Source: Rubrivivax sp. (GTDB taxonomy: Bacteria > Pseudomonadota > Gammaproteobacteria > Burkholderiales > Burkholderiaceae). From it: 64,000 bases of DNA. Position numbers and translations under genes: made by a program. The stretch's first letter is position 1; the number at the start of each line of letters is the position of its first letter. The stretch is from the NCBI GenBank assembly GCA_016790225.1, contig JAEUOZ010000069.1:17920-81919 (forward strand), read 5' to 3'. The notes below the pieces were generated by a model. That model was not told the DNA's origin, ran no database searches, and worked only from the letters and a program-made list of their open reading frames with translations. Below are positions 52,136-60,506 of the stretch, piece by piece.

Positions 52136-52735
52136 CTAGTGCAGCGAAGCCAACGACGTACGGATGCCCTGGACACGCTGTCCGGACTGGGCGAGCTGGG
52201 CCTGTGCCTGGGCCAGCAGCTGGCGCTCAGCGGCCAGCGCCTGCGCCAGCGATTCCTGCTCGCGGCGCAGCTGGGTGGAGAACGAGTCGGCCTTGGCCAG
52301 TTCGCTGGCCACGTGCATGACCTCGTCCATGTTGAACAAGGCCCAGCCCACGGCCAGCAGGCCGACGACGGCGGCCACGTCGCGGGCCTCGGCGCTGTAG
52401 CTGCCATTGCTGTCGAAGGCCACCTGTCCGCCGGCAACGCCGGCCACGAGGGCGGCGACCGCCATCTTGTGGTTCAGCATGAAGGCTTCGACGTTGCGAT
52501 CCAGCTCGCGGCGGCGGCCGTCGATGTCGGCGGCACTCTGCTGCAGGCCTTCCAGGCGCTGCTGGTGGCCGGCCACGGCCTGCACGGCCAGCAGGTAGCC
52601 GGCATCGGCTTCGACGAGCTGCGAGCTCAGCTGGGCGCGCTGCGCCTCGCGCTCGGCGACGCGGGGATCGGTGCAGCCGATGATGGTCAGGGACGCGGCG
52701 GCGAGGACGGTGAGGGTGAGGGTACGCAGGTTCAT
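52136..52735 (-). CDS. Coiled-coil lipoprotein with central hydrophobic pair
   Basis: 199 residues from ATG 52735 (GGAG seven bases upstream). Lipoprotein signal (LTIIGC, Cys about 21). Two coiled coils (about 25-85 and 150-195; AEREAQRAQLSSQL, LAQALAAERQLLAQAQAQ) flank two hydrophobic stretches (about 90-107 and 120-140). The layout is a hairpin that could span the periplasm or insert in a membrane. No family recognised. Single gene behind promoter P11. Confidence 0.75.
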   Translation of the reverse strand: MNLRTLTLTVLAAASLTIIGCTDPRVAEREAQRAQLSSQLVEADAGYLLAVQAVAGHQQRLEGLQQSAADIDGRRRELDRNVEAFMLNHKMAVAALVAGVAGGQVAFDSNGSYSAEARDVAAVVGLLAVGWALFNMDEVMHVASELAKADSFSTQLRREQESLAQALAAERQLLAQAQAQLAQSGQRVQGIRTSLASLH

Positions 52736-52810
52736 GGCGGGCTCCATCGGGCGGTGTCTTGCGGGACCCTGCCGGGCCTGGCGGCGACGGCAGAGGCAGG
52801 TGTCCATGCA

Positions 52811-52836
52811 GACGCAGCGGTGCCCGCGCCGTCAGA
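52811..52836 (-). promoter_or_regulatory. ECF-type promoter P11 (coiled-coil lipoprotein)
   Basis: Minus-strand TCTGAC (52836-52831), 16 bases, CGTC (52814-52811), 76 bases ahead of ATG 52735. Confidence 0.77.
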
Positions 52837-52958
52837 ACCCCGATCCCCCGAAGAAACCCGATAGGGCCGTCGAGCGTGGCCATCGAACCTGCACGCGCCG
52901 GACTTGAGCCCTCAGGAACCGGCTGCTGCTGACCGCGCGACGGCGCGCGGCCAAGGGG

Positions 52959-54350
52959 TCAAGGCATCACGCGCGGCGGGGCCGGCGGCAGCAGTCGCGG
53001 GGCTTCGGCATCGTGGCGCAAGGCGTGCACCGAGATGGTCGCCAGTCGGTGCAGGCCACTCAGGATGCTGGCCGTTGCGATCCCGCCGTCGAAGGGAAGG
53101 GCGACGTCGCTGTGCAGCGATCCCGCATCGCTGACGCACCAGCGCACGTAGACAGTGCTGTCATTGATGCGGTTGATCAGGTCCAGACGGGCCGCATGTG
53201 GTGCTTCGGCCCGCAGGCCGAAGACGGCCAGCGCATGGATCAGGCGCTGGGCTTCATCCACCCACACCGTCATGCGCACGCCGTTGTCGGCCGTGACGAT
53301 CAGCTGGCCCTGCTCGCCCACCTCGACGGGCTGGCCGGCCTGCTTGAAGAGGCTCAGCAGGCGTGGCACGTCCACCTCGTGCTCGGCCAGCAGCGGGCCG
53401 ATCTGGCCCGGTGCGCGGCCTGCAGCGCCCGGAAGGCGCTGGGCCTGTGCATGCTGCGGCAGGTGGCGCTCGAAGAAGGCGCACACGCGCTCGACGTACT
53501 GCTCGCCCGCATCGACGCAGGAGCTCAAGTGGGCGCCGCCCGGCGTGACCCAGCACTCGGCCTGTGCCGCGCGGGCCAGTTCCTCGCAATCGCTGCTGGG
53601 CACCAGGCGATCGCCTTCGGCATGGATCAGCAGCAGCGGCCGGTTGCGCAGCTGTTCGGCCAGGCTGGCCGGACGGAATCGGTGCATGAAGGCGCCCACC
53701 AGCACGCGGCCGGCGACCATCGTGCCGGGCAGCAGCGCACGGCCCAGCTTCAAGGGCGCGCGGCGCAGGAAGTGGCGCTGCAGCATGGCGCCGAAGTCGG
53801 CAAAGGCGCTGTCGGCAACCACGGCCCCCACAGCCGGCTCGCGCGAGGCGGCGACGATCGATGCGACCGCGCCCATGGAGGCGCCCAGCAGGCCGATCGA
53901 GCCGGGCTTGAAGCCCCGCTCCAGCAGCCAGTCGACGGCGCCCAGGACGTCCTGGCTCTCATGCAGGCCGTAGCTCATGCGGCCAGGGCTGCTCTCGCCG
54001 TGGCCGCGCAGATCGATGGCCAGGATGGACCAGCCTGCGGCGACCAGCCGGCTCAGCAGCGCGGCTTGTGTGCCCTGGCCGGCCAGGCCCTTGTGGCCGC
54101 CGACACCGTGCACCATGACGATGGCACCGCGCGCCGCTCTGGCCTCGAAGTACCAGCCCGAGAGCATCAGCGAAGGCGTGCCGCGGCTGGCCAGGCAGAC
54201 TTCCTGCGGCGCGTGCTCCGGATGGGGCACGCCGGGCGCTACGCGGCGCGGCGTGCGGGTGAATCGATCGGCCGCCACGGCCGCGATGGCGCCGTAGGCC
54301 AGGGTCAGCCCCGTGGCGGCGGTCAAGGTGGTGCTGAAAAGGTCGAACAT
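52959..54350 (-). CDS. Membrane-anchored alpha/beta hydrolase with C-terminal YbjN-like domain
   Basis: 463 residues. An N-terminal hydrophobic segment (about 8-28) may anchor it. The alpha/beta hydrolase fold (about 50-305) has MVHGVGGHKG (oxyanion), nucleophile Ser in LLGASMGAV, an acid in LIHAEGDRLVP, and His in GGAHLSSC. Residues about 330-455 form a YbjN-type domain (LIVTADNGVRMTVWVDE, INRINDSTVYVRWCVSDAG), a fold also seen in type III secretion chaperones and bacterial sensory regulators. The pairing suggests an esterase with a protein-binding tail. Single gene behind promoter P12. Confidence 0.82.
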   Translation of the reverse strand: MFDLFSTTLTAATGLTLAYGAIAAVAADRFTRTPRRVAPGVPHPEHAPQEVCLASRGTPSLMLSGWYFEARAARGAIVMVHGVGGHKGLAGQGTQAALLSRLVAAGWSILAIDLRGHGESSPGRMSYGLHESQDVLGAVDWLLERGFKPGSIGLLGASMGAVASIVAASREPAVGAVVADSAFADFGAMLQRHFLRRAPLKLGRALLPGTMVAGRVLVGAFMHRFRPASLAEQLRNRPLLLIHAEGDRLVPSSDCEELARAAQAECWVTPGGAHLSSCVDAGEQYVERVCAFFERHLPQHAQAQRLPGAAGRAPGQIGPLLAEHEVDVPRLLSLFKQAGQPVEVGEQGQLIVTADNGVRMTVWVDEAQRLIHALAVFGLRAEAPHAARLDLINRINDSTVYVRWCVSDAGSLHSDVALPFDGGIATASILSGLHRLATISVHALRHDAEAPRLLPPAPPRVMP

Positions 54351-54396
54351 CGTGATCTCCCCGAGAGGCTGAATGCGGTTGGGCTATGGCTGTGGG

Positions 54397-54422
54397 GACG
54401 CAGGCCGGACCCGGGAGTCAGA
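54397..54422 (-). promoter_or_regulatory. ECF-type promoter P12 (hydrolase-YbjN)
   Basis: Minus-strand TCTGAC (54422-54417), 16 bases, CGTC (54400-54397), 47 bases ahead of ATG 54350. Confidence 0.77.
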
Positions 54423-54437
54423 TCCGGCCGGAACCGG

Positions 54438-54902
54438 TCAGAACCGGCTGGAGGCCATGCCCTGGCCTTCGGTGTCGACCAGCGAGAGCGAGCCGCGGCG
54501 CGCCTCGAAGCTGTAGGTGTAGCCCTCGCGTTCGCAGGCCTTCTCGCGGGCTGCGTAGGACTTCAGCTCCTGGTTCCACCAGTTGGTGCCGCTGCTGAGG
54601 TCATCGTCGAAGCGCACCTGCAGACGGGGTGCGCGGTTCTCGCCTTCGTAGTCATAGCGATAGGACAGCACCACCCAGTTGCCCGGCTGCACCGTCGTGG
54701 AACGCCACTCGCCCGAGCCCCAGCGGTAGCTGAAGTTGATGGCGCCGCCCGTGCCGGTGCCGATGCAGGTCAGCGCGAACTTGGTGCCTTGGGCCTGGGC
54801 CGGCGCGGCCATCAGCAGCGCCGAGGCGCAGAGTGCCAAACCCGTCAATGCACGTGCGGCCGTGCTGCGGGAGGCGCGAAGTGAAGTGGACAGATTCGAC
54901 AT
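54438..54902 (-). CDS. Small secreted protein of unknown function
   Basis: 154 residues from ATG 54902 (AGGAG six bases upstream). The signal peptide is cleaved near AQAQG (about 37). The mature protein is beta-rich and aromatic (FALTCIGTGTGGAINFSYRW, WVVLSYRYDYEG) with two Cys that could form a disulfide. No known family. It is divergent from another small secreted protein gene, and each has its own copy of the island promoter. Confidence 0.75.
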   Translation of the reverse strand: MSNLSTSLRASRSTAARALTGLALCASALLMAAPAQAQGTKFALTCIGTGTGGAINFSYRWGSGEWRSTTVQPGNWVVLSYRYDYEGENRAPRLQVRFDDDLSSGTNWWNQELKSYAAREKACEREGYTYSFEARRGSLSLVDTEGQGMASSRF

Positions 54903-54961
54903 GGTGGACTCCTGGTGTGCTTGCGGTGGGTTGGGGTCAGGCTGCGGCCTGCAGCGGTTCA

Positions 54962-54987
54962 GACGCAGGGGTCCGCGCTTCGTCAGA
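54962..54987 (-). promoter_or_regulatory. ECF-type promoter P13 (secreted protein 54902)
   Basis: Minus-strand TCTGAC (54987-54982), 16 bases, CGTC (54965-54962), 60 bases ahead of ATG 54902. Extended match to P14: both read TCTGACG, 14 bases, GCGTCTGA. Confidence 0.8.
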
Positions 54988-55021
54988 CGGCTGCACGGAA
55001 GCCAGCCGGGGCGCGAGCCGA

Positions 55022-55047
55022 TCTGACGTTGCGATGGGCGCCGCGTC
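55022..55047 (+). promoter_or_regulatory. ECF-type promoter P14 (secreted protein 55123)
   Basis: TCTGAC at 55022-55027, 16 bases, CGTC at 55044-55047, 76 bases ahead of ATG 55123. Back-to-back with P13. Confidence 0.8.
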
Positions 55048-55122
55048 TGAGCCGGCATGGGCCCGACGCTCACCGCAACAGACCCAGCACCACGTCAACC
55101 GCTTGCTACCAGGAGAACCGCC

Positions 55123-55464
55123 ATGAACACCCGCATCGCCACCGCCTTCGCGCTTGTCGCCACCCTCGCCCTGGGCAGCCAGATGGCCAGCGCCGGCGCC
55201 CGCTCGACCGTGAAGATCGTCAACAACTCCAGCTACACGATCGTCTCCGTGCACTCCTCGCCGCAGCACCGCGAGGTGTACGGCTCGATCGATCTGCTGG
55301 GCCGCTACAGCCTGCGCCCCGGCTACTCGATCGAAGTCGACTTCGACTCCGCGGACGCGGAGAACAAGTGCTGGCAGGACGTGCTGGCCAAGAGCAGCAA
55401 CGGCGTCGAGTGGAAGAAGACGATGAACGTCTGCAAGGAAGTCCGCTGGACGTTGGTCGACTGA
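55123..55464 (+). CDS. Small secreted protein of unknown function
   Basis: 113 residues from ATG 55123 (AGGAGA seven bases upstream). Signal peptide cleaved near ASAGA (about 26). The mature domain of about 88 residues is beta-rich: STVKIVNNSSYTIVSVH, LRPGYSIEVDFDSADAENKC, then a second Cys in MNVCKEV, probably a disulfide. No family recognised. The last gene of the sigma-controlled island; its stop is nine bases from the convergent LysR gene. Confidence 0.78.
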   Translation: MNTRIATAFALVATLALGSQMASAGARSTVKIVNNSSYTIVSVHSSPQHREVYGSIDLLGRYSLRPGYSIEVDFDSADAENKCWQDVLAKSSNGVEWKKTMNVCKEVRWTLVD

Positions 55465-55473
55465 GGTTGACCG

Positions 55474-56382
55474 TCAGCGCCCGCGCCAGTAGCCCTCGCG
55501 CCCGTAGTGGTGCTTGAGAAAATCGATCCACAGGCGCACGCGAAGCGGCAGGTGCTTGGCGTGCGCAAAGACGGCGAAGATGCCGTTGGGGGGCGCGGCG
55601 AAGGGATCGAGCACGCTGCGCAGCTGGCCGGTGGCCACTTCGGCCTCCACTTCCCAGGTGCTGCGCCAGGCGATGCCCAGGCCGGCCAGGCACCAGTCGT
55701 GCAGCACCTGTCCGTCGCTGCAGTCCAGGCGCCCGCGCGGGCGCAGGTGCGTGAGTTCGCCGTCGATCTGGAAGGCCCAGCCGCGCGTCTGGCTGGCGTC
55801 TGAACTCAGCACCAGGCACTCGTGCCGGTGCAGCTCGTTCGGGTGAGCCGGCGTGCCGGCACGCTGCAGGTAGGCCGGCGCGGCGACGCACAGGCGGCGG
55901 TTGTCGGCCAGGCGCACGCTGATCAGGCTGGAATCGGGCAGGTCGCCCACGCGCACGGCGCAGTCGAAGCCTTCGTTGACGATATCCACGACACGATCGC
56001 TGAGGTTCAGCGACAGGCTCACGTCGGGGTGCTGTTCCAGGAAGCGCGGCACCAGCGGCGCCACGTGCCGCCGGCCGAAGCCGGCTGGCGCCGTGACGCG
56101 CAGGTGGCCGCTGGCCTTGACGCCGCCGGCGCTGACGCTGGCCTCGGCACTGGCCAGATCCGCCAGCAGGCGCTGGCAGTCCTCGAGGAAGGCGCTGCCT
56201 TCGTGCGTGAGCGTGATGCGGCGCGTGGTGCGCACCAGCAGCTTGACGCCCAGCCGGGCCTCGAGCGCATCGATGCGGCGGCCGATCACCGCGGGAGCCA
56301 CGCCTTCGGCCAGCGCTGTGGCCGTCAGGCTGCCCTTGGTGGCAACGGTGACAAAGGATTCCAGCTGGCGCAGCTTGTCCAT
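55474..56382 (-). CDS. LysR-family transcriptional regulator
   Basis: 302 residues from ATG 56382 (MDKLRQLESFV). N-terminal winged helix-turn-helix (VATKGSLTATALAEGVAPAV, then RRIDALEARLGVKLL, then LTHEG) and a C-terminal periplasmic-binding-protein-like effector domain (about 95-300). Upstream in-frame ATGs would add only nine residues. It is divergent from the haloacid dehalogenase gene 280 bases away, the usual place for a LysR target, but the effector cannot be told. Confidence 0.93.
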   Translation of the reverse strand: MDKLRQLESFVTVATKGSLTATALAEGVAPAVIGRRIDALEARLGVKLLVRTTRRITLTHEGSAFLEDCQRLLADLASAEASVSAGGVKASGHLRVTAPAGFGRRHVAPLVPRFLEQHPDVSLSLNLSDRVVDIVNEGFDCAVRVGDLPDSSLISVRLADNRRLCVAAPAYLQRAGTPAHPNELHRHECLVLSSDASQTRGWAFQIDGELTHLRPRGRLDCSDGQVLHDWCLAGLGIAWRSTWEVEAEVATGQLRSVLDPFAAPPNGIFAVFAHAKHLPLRVRLWIDFLKHHYGREGYWRGR

Positions 56383-56662
56383 GCGCCGCATTATGCGCAG
56401 GCAAGTCATGGATCAGCTCACAACGGTGAGCGATTAGCTTGAAGCTGAGCGATGCCGCGCAGGCCGCTGCGCTCGTGCGCCGTCGGAACAGCGCAAAACC
56501 CCGGCGATCCTGGCGATCTTTGCGTTTGGCGCAAGAATCCCGCGCGCCCGGCGCCATGAATCGGCGGCCCGCGCTGACGTAGATTTCCGCTTCGAGAATC
56601 CGACACGCAGACCCTGCGCCCATCCCTGCACGCCGGCACGCGCCGCGACAGCCCTTCCACCG

Positions 56663-57367
56663 ATGAGCATGCCCTCCCCGCAGGCCCCCGCCTCACGCCC
56701 ACCCCAGGCCGTGCTCTTCGATGCCTACGGCACGCTGTTTGACGTCTACAGCGTCGGCCTGCTGGCCGAGCAGTTGTTTCCGGGGCAGGGCAGCGCCCTG
56801 GCGCAGCTGTGGCGCGACAAGCAGATCGACTACACGCGCCTGCTCACGCTGGCCGGACGCTACAAGCCCTTCTGGGATCTCACGCGCGACGGCCTGCGCT
56901 TTGCGGCGCAGCGGCTGGCCTTGCCGCTGGACGCCAGCGCCGAGGACCGCTTGATGAACCAGTACCGGCACCTCAGCGCCTTCCCGGAAAACCGCGAGGT
57001 GCTGCAGGCGCTGAAGGCGCGGGGTGTGCGCGCGGGCATCCTGAGCAACGGCGATCCGGCCATGCTGGAGGTGGCGGTGCGCAGCGCCGGGCTGGGCGAA
57101 TGGCTGGACCCGGTGCTTTCGGTGGACAGCGTGCGCCGCTTCAAGATCGATCCCGCTGCCTATGCGCTGGGCCCTTCGGCGCTGGCCTTGCCCGCCGAGG
57201 AGATCCTCTTCGTCTCCAGCAACGGCTGGGACGCCATCGGCGCAACCTGGTTCGGCTACCGCACGCTGTGGGTCAACCGCGCCGGGCTGCCGCTGGAACA
57301 GCTCGATACCCAGCCCACGCGCACCGGGCGTTCCCTGCACGAGGTGCTGGACTTCTTTCCCGGCTGA
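56663..57367 (+). CDS. Haloacid dehalogenase type II / HAD-superfamily hydrolase
   Basis: 234 residues. HAD motif I is FDAYGTLFD (nucleophile Asp about 20), motif II ILSNGDP, motif III Lys in RFKIDP, and motif [12 protein letters not shown]. The order and the Asn-Gly-Trp-Asp closing motif are those of L-2-haloacid dehalogenases, which replace halogen by hydroxyl through an Asp ester. Whether haloacids are the real substrate is not shown. It precedes glcB by 49 bases and may be co-transcribed. Confidence 0.88.
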   Translation: MSMPSPQAPASRPPQAVLFDAYGTLFDVYSVGLLAEQLFPGQGSALAQLWRDKQIDYTRLLTLAGRYKPFWDLTRDGLRFAAQRLALPLDASAEDRLMNQYRHLSAFPENREVLQALKARGVRAGILSNGDPAMLEVAVRSAGLGEWLDPVLSVDSVRRFKIDPAAYALGPSALALPAEEILFVSSNGWDAIGATWFGYRTLWVNRAGLPLEQLDTQPTRTGRSLHEVLDFFPG

Positions 57368-57416
57368 TCGCCAGCCGCCCCTTCAGATCACATCCATCCA
57401 AACCCAGAGGACCGAC

Positions 57417-59624
57417 ATGACCGCGCGTACCGAGACCCATGGCCTGCAAGTGGCCACCGTGCTCAAGCAATTTGTGGACGATCAGGTCCTGCCCGGCACC
57501 GGCCTCGAGAGCGAAGCCTTCTGGGCCGGATTTGCCGCCATCGTCAACGATCTGGCGCCGCGCAACGCCGCGCTGCTGGCCGAGCGCGACCGCCTGCAGG
57601 CCGAGATCGACGCCTGGCACCGCAAGCACCCGGGGCCGATCCGCAGCATGCGCAAGTACCGCGCCTTCCTGGAGAAGATCGGCTATCTCGTGCCCGTGCC
57701 GGCCAAGGCCAAGGTCACGACGAAGAACGTGGACGCCGAACTCGCGCTGCAGGCAGGCCCGCAGCTGGTGGTGCCCATCACCAACGCCCGCTATGCGCTG
57801 AATGCCGCCAACGCGCGCTGGGGCAGCCTGTACGACGCGCTGTACGGCACCGACGCCCTGCCCGAGACCGATGGCGCCACCAAGGCGGCCGCCGACGGTG
57901 GCGGCTACAACCCGCTGCGGGGCGCCAAGGTCATCGAATACGCGCGCCATGTGCTGGACCGCTGCGCGCCCCTGAAGAAGGGCTCGCACCTCGATTCGAC
58001 CGCCTACCGCGTGGTGGACAACCAGCTGGCCGTGACGCTGAAGAACGGCAGCAGCTCGGGCCTGAAGAACCCGGCGCAGTTTGTCGGCTTCCAGGGCGAG
58101 ATGGCGGCGCCCTCGGCCGTGCTGCTGTCCCACCACGGGCTGCACATGGATCTGCGCATCGACGCCACGCACCCCATCGGCAGCACCGATCCGGCCGGCG
58201 TGGCCGATCTGGTGCTGGAGGCCGCGCTGTCCACCATCCTGGACCTGGAAGACTCCGTGGCGGTGGTCGATGCCGCCGACAAGGTGCAGGCCTACGGCAA
58301 CTGGCTGGGCATCCTGAAGGGCACGCTGACCGAGCAGGTGGCCAAGGGCGGCAGCAGCTTCACGCGCGGCCTGAACCCGGACCGCCTCTACACCGGCCCG
58401 CGCGGCGAGGACGTGGCCCTGCACGGCCGCAGCCTGCTCTTCGTGCGCAATGTCGGCCACCTGATGACGAACCCCGCGATCCTCTGGGGTACGGAAGGCC
58501 GCGAGATCCCCGAGGGCATCCTGGACGCGGTGATCACCACCACCATCGCCTTGCATGATCTGAAGGGTCATGGGGTCAACGGCATCCGCAATTCGCGCAA
58601 GGGCAGCGTCTACATCGTCAAGCCCAAGATGCACGGCCCGGCCGAGGTGGGTTTTGCGGCCGAGCTCTTCGGCCGTGTCGAGCAGCTGCTGGGCCTGCCC
58701 GACAGCACGGTCAAGCTGGGCATCATGGACGAGGAGCGCCGCACCAGCGTCAACCTCAAGGCCTGCATCGCCGCCGCCGCCAGCCGCGTGGCCTTCATCA
58801 ACACCGGCTTCCTCGACCGTACCGGCGACGAGATGCACACCGCCATGCTCGCCGGCCCCATGCGCCGCAAGGGCGACATGAAGAGCAGCGAGTGGATCGC
58901 CGCCTACGAGAAGAGCAACGTGCTCGTGGGCCTGCAGTGCGGGCTGCGCGGCAAGGCGCAGATCGGCAAGGGCATGTGGGCCATGCCCGATCTGATGGCC
59001 GAGATGCTGAGGCAGAAGGTCGGCCACCCCAAGGCCGGCGCCAACACCGCCTGGGTGCCGAGCCCCACCGCCGCCACGCTGCACGCGCTGCACTACCACC
59101 AGGTGGACGTGGCGGCGGTGCAGGCCGAACTCGAGAAGACCGACCCTGAAGCACAGCGCGAAGCACTGCTCACCGGCCTGCTGACCGTGCCCGTGGTGAA
59201 GGAGGCGACCTGGAGCGCCGCCGAGCGCCAGCAGGAGCTCGACAACAACGTGCAGGGCATCCTCGGCTACGTGGTGCGCTGGGTCGACCAGGGCGTGGGC
59301 TGCTCCAAGGTGCCCGACATCAACGGCGTGGGCCTGATGGAAGACCGCGCCACGCTGCGCATCAGCAGCCAGCACATCGCCAACTGGCTGCAGCACGGCG
59401 TGGTGACGCAAGCCCAGGTGCACGAGACCTTCCGCCGCATGGCCGCGGTGGTCGACGGCCAGAACAAGGGCGACCCGGCATACAAGGACATGGCCGGCAA
59501 CTTCGAGAAGAGCGCGGCGTACCAGGCGGCGCTCGACCTCGTGTTCAAGGGCAAGGAGCAGCCCAGCGGCTACACCGAGCCGCTGCTGCACGCCTGGCGC
59601 TTGAAGGTGAAGAAGGCAGCTTGA
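57417..59624 (+). CDS. glcB: Malate synthase G
   Basis: 735 residues from ATG 57417 (AGAGGA upstream), close to the 723 of E. coli GlcB. It condenses glyoxylate with acetyl-CoA to malate in the glyoxylate and glycolate pathways. Family stretches are intact: KVEYARH-like [26 protein letters not shown] (catalytic acid region), [43 protein letters not shown] and [16 protein letters not shown], with the late acidic residue in GIMDEE. No glycolate oxidase genes adjoin it. Confidence 0.96.
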   Translation: MTARTETHGLQVATVLKQFVDDQVLPGTGLESEAFWAGFAAIVNDLAPRNAALLAERDRLQAEIDAWHRKHPGPIRSMRKYRAFLEKIGYLVPVPAKAKVTTKNVDAELALQAGPQLVVPITNARYALNAANARWGSLYDALYGTDALPETDGATKAAADGGGYNPLRGAKVIEYARHVLDRCAPLKKGSHLDSTAYRVVDNQLAVTLKNGSSSGLKNPAQFVGFQGEMAAPSAVLLSHHGLHMDLRIDATHPIGSTDPAGVADLVLEAALSTILDLEDSVAVVDAADKVQAYGNWLGILKGTLTEQVAKGGSSFTRGLNPDRLYTGPRGEDVALHGRSLLFVRNVGHLMTNPAILWGTEGREIPEGILDAVITTTIALHDLKGHGVNGIRNSRKGSVYIVKPKMHGPAEVGFAAELFGRVEQLLGLPDSTVKLGIMDEERRTSVNLKACIAAAASRVAFINTGFLDRTGDEMHTAMLAGPMRRKGDMKSSEWIAAYEKSNVLVGLQCGLRGKAQIGKGMWAMPDLMAEMLRQKVGHPKAGANTAWVPSPTAATLHALHYHQVDVAAVQAELEKTDPEAQREALLTGLLTVPVVKEATWSAAERQQELDNNVQGILGYVVRWVDQGVGCSKVPDINGVGLMEDRATLRISSQHIANWLQHGVVTQAQVHETFRRMAAVVDGQNKGDPAYKDMAGNFEKSAAYQAALDLVFKGKEQPSGYTEPLLHAWRLKVKKAA

Positions 59625-59640
59625 GCGACTGAGCGGCACC

Positions 59641-60030
59641 ATGCACGCCGCGCTGGCCGACGCGGTGCTGGTGCTGCACGCGGCGGTGGTGCTCTTCGTC
59701 GTCGGCGGCCTGGTGCTGGTGGTGCTGGGGAACGGGGTTCCGGGGCTCGGCTGGCGCTGGGTGAACCGCTGGTGGTTCCGCCTCGCGCACCTGGGTGCCA
59801 TCGCGGTGGTGGTGGCCGAGTCCTGGCTCGGCATCACCTGCCCGCTGACCACGCTGGAGGCCTGGCTGCGCACACAGGCCGGCGCCACGGCGCACGGCCA
59901 GGGCTTCATCGAACACTGGCTGCAGCGGCTGCTGTTCCATGCCGCGCCGCCCTGGGTCTTCGTGCTGGCCTACAGCGCCTTCTTCGTGCTCGTGCTCGCC
60001 GCCTGGTGGCGCTGGCCGCCGCGGCGCTGA
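59641..60030 (+). CDS. DUF2784 small membrane protein
   Basis: 129 residues with about four membrane helices: LADAVLVLHAAVVLFVVGGL, a second through LAHLGAIAVVVAESWLG, and a final one in FVLAYSAFFVLVLAAWW. The CPLTTLEAWLR motif after the second helix is typical of the DUF2784 family. No function known. It begins 16 bases after glcB and is convergent with the TraR/DksA gene. Confidence 0.85.
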   Translation: MHAALADAVLVLHAAVVLFVVGGLVLVVLGNGVPGLGWRWVNRWWFRLAHLGAIAVVVAESWLGITCPLTTLEAWLRTQAGATAHGQGFIEHWLQRLLFHAAPPWVFVLAYSAFFVLVLAAWWRWPPRR

Positions 60031-60037
60031 GCGGGTT

Positions 60038-60409
60038 TCAGCGCCGGCGCTGTTCCGCCGCCGTGGCACAGCCCACGCACCGCAGCGCCCAGGGCTCGGC
60101 TTTCAGGCGGTCGAAGGGGATGGTGGCGCCGCAATCGGCGCACAGGCCGTACTGGCCCCGCTCGATGCGCGCCAGCGCCGCGCCCACGGCGTCGAGTTCA
60201 CGCGCTTCCAGGTCGGAGATCGCGAAGTCGATCTCGCGCTCGCCCTCGCGCTGCGGCGCGTCGTCGCCGTCCTGCTCCAGCACCTGGTGCGCGTGCTCGG
60301 CGCGGCTCGTGCCCTGGTGGTGCTCGGTCACGCGGCGGTCGAGCTGGCGCAGGCGCAGGTCGAGTTCGGTCTTCAGGAGGGCCTGCTGGCCGGGGGTGAG
60401 GTGCTGCAT
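60038..60409 (-). CDS. TraR/DksA-family zinc-finger protein
   Basis: 123 residues. An N-terminal coiled coil (MQHLTPGQQALLKTELDLR) with acidic residues is followed by a C4 zinc finger (CADCGATIPFDRLKAEP then CVGC). Such proteins insert into the RNA polymerase secondary channel and modulate initiation with ppGpp. The tip acidic pair typical of true DksA is not evident, so it is a short DksA-like paralogue. Start at ATG 60409; longer in-frame extensions upstream look non-coding. Confidence 0.9.
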   Translation of the reverse strand: MQHLTPGQQALLKTELDLRLRQLDRRVTEHHQGTSRAEHAHQVLEQDGDDAPQREGEREIDFAISDLEARELDAVGAALARIERGQYGLCADCGATIPFDRLKAEPWALRCVGCATAAEQRRR

Positions 60410-60506
60410 CGCTTGTCTCCGATCGGGTCTGCATCGTCGCAGCGTCCACCCATGCGGCCCTTGAGCCCGATCAAGCCGGGGGCGCTGCCTAGAATGCCCC
60501 GCTTCC

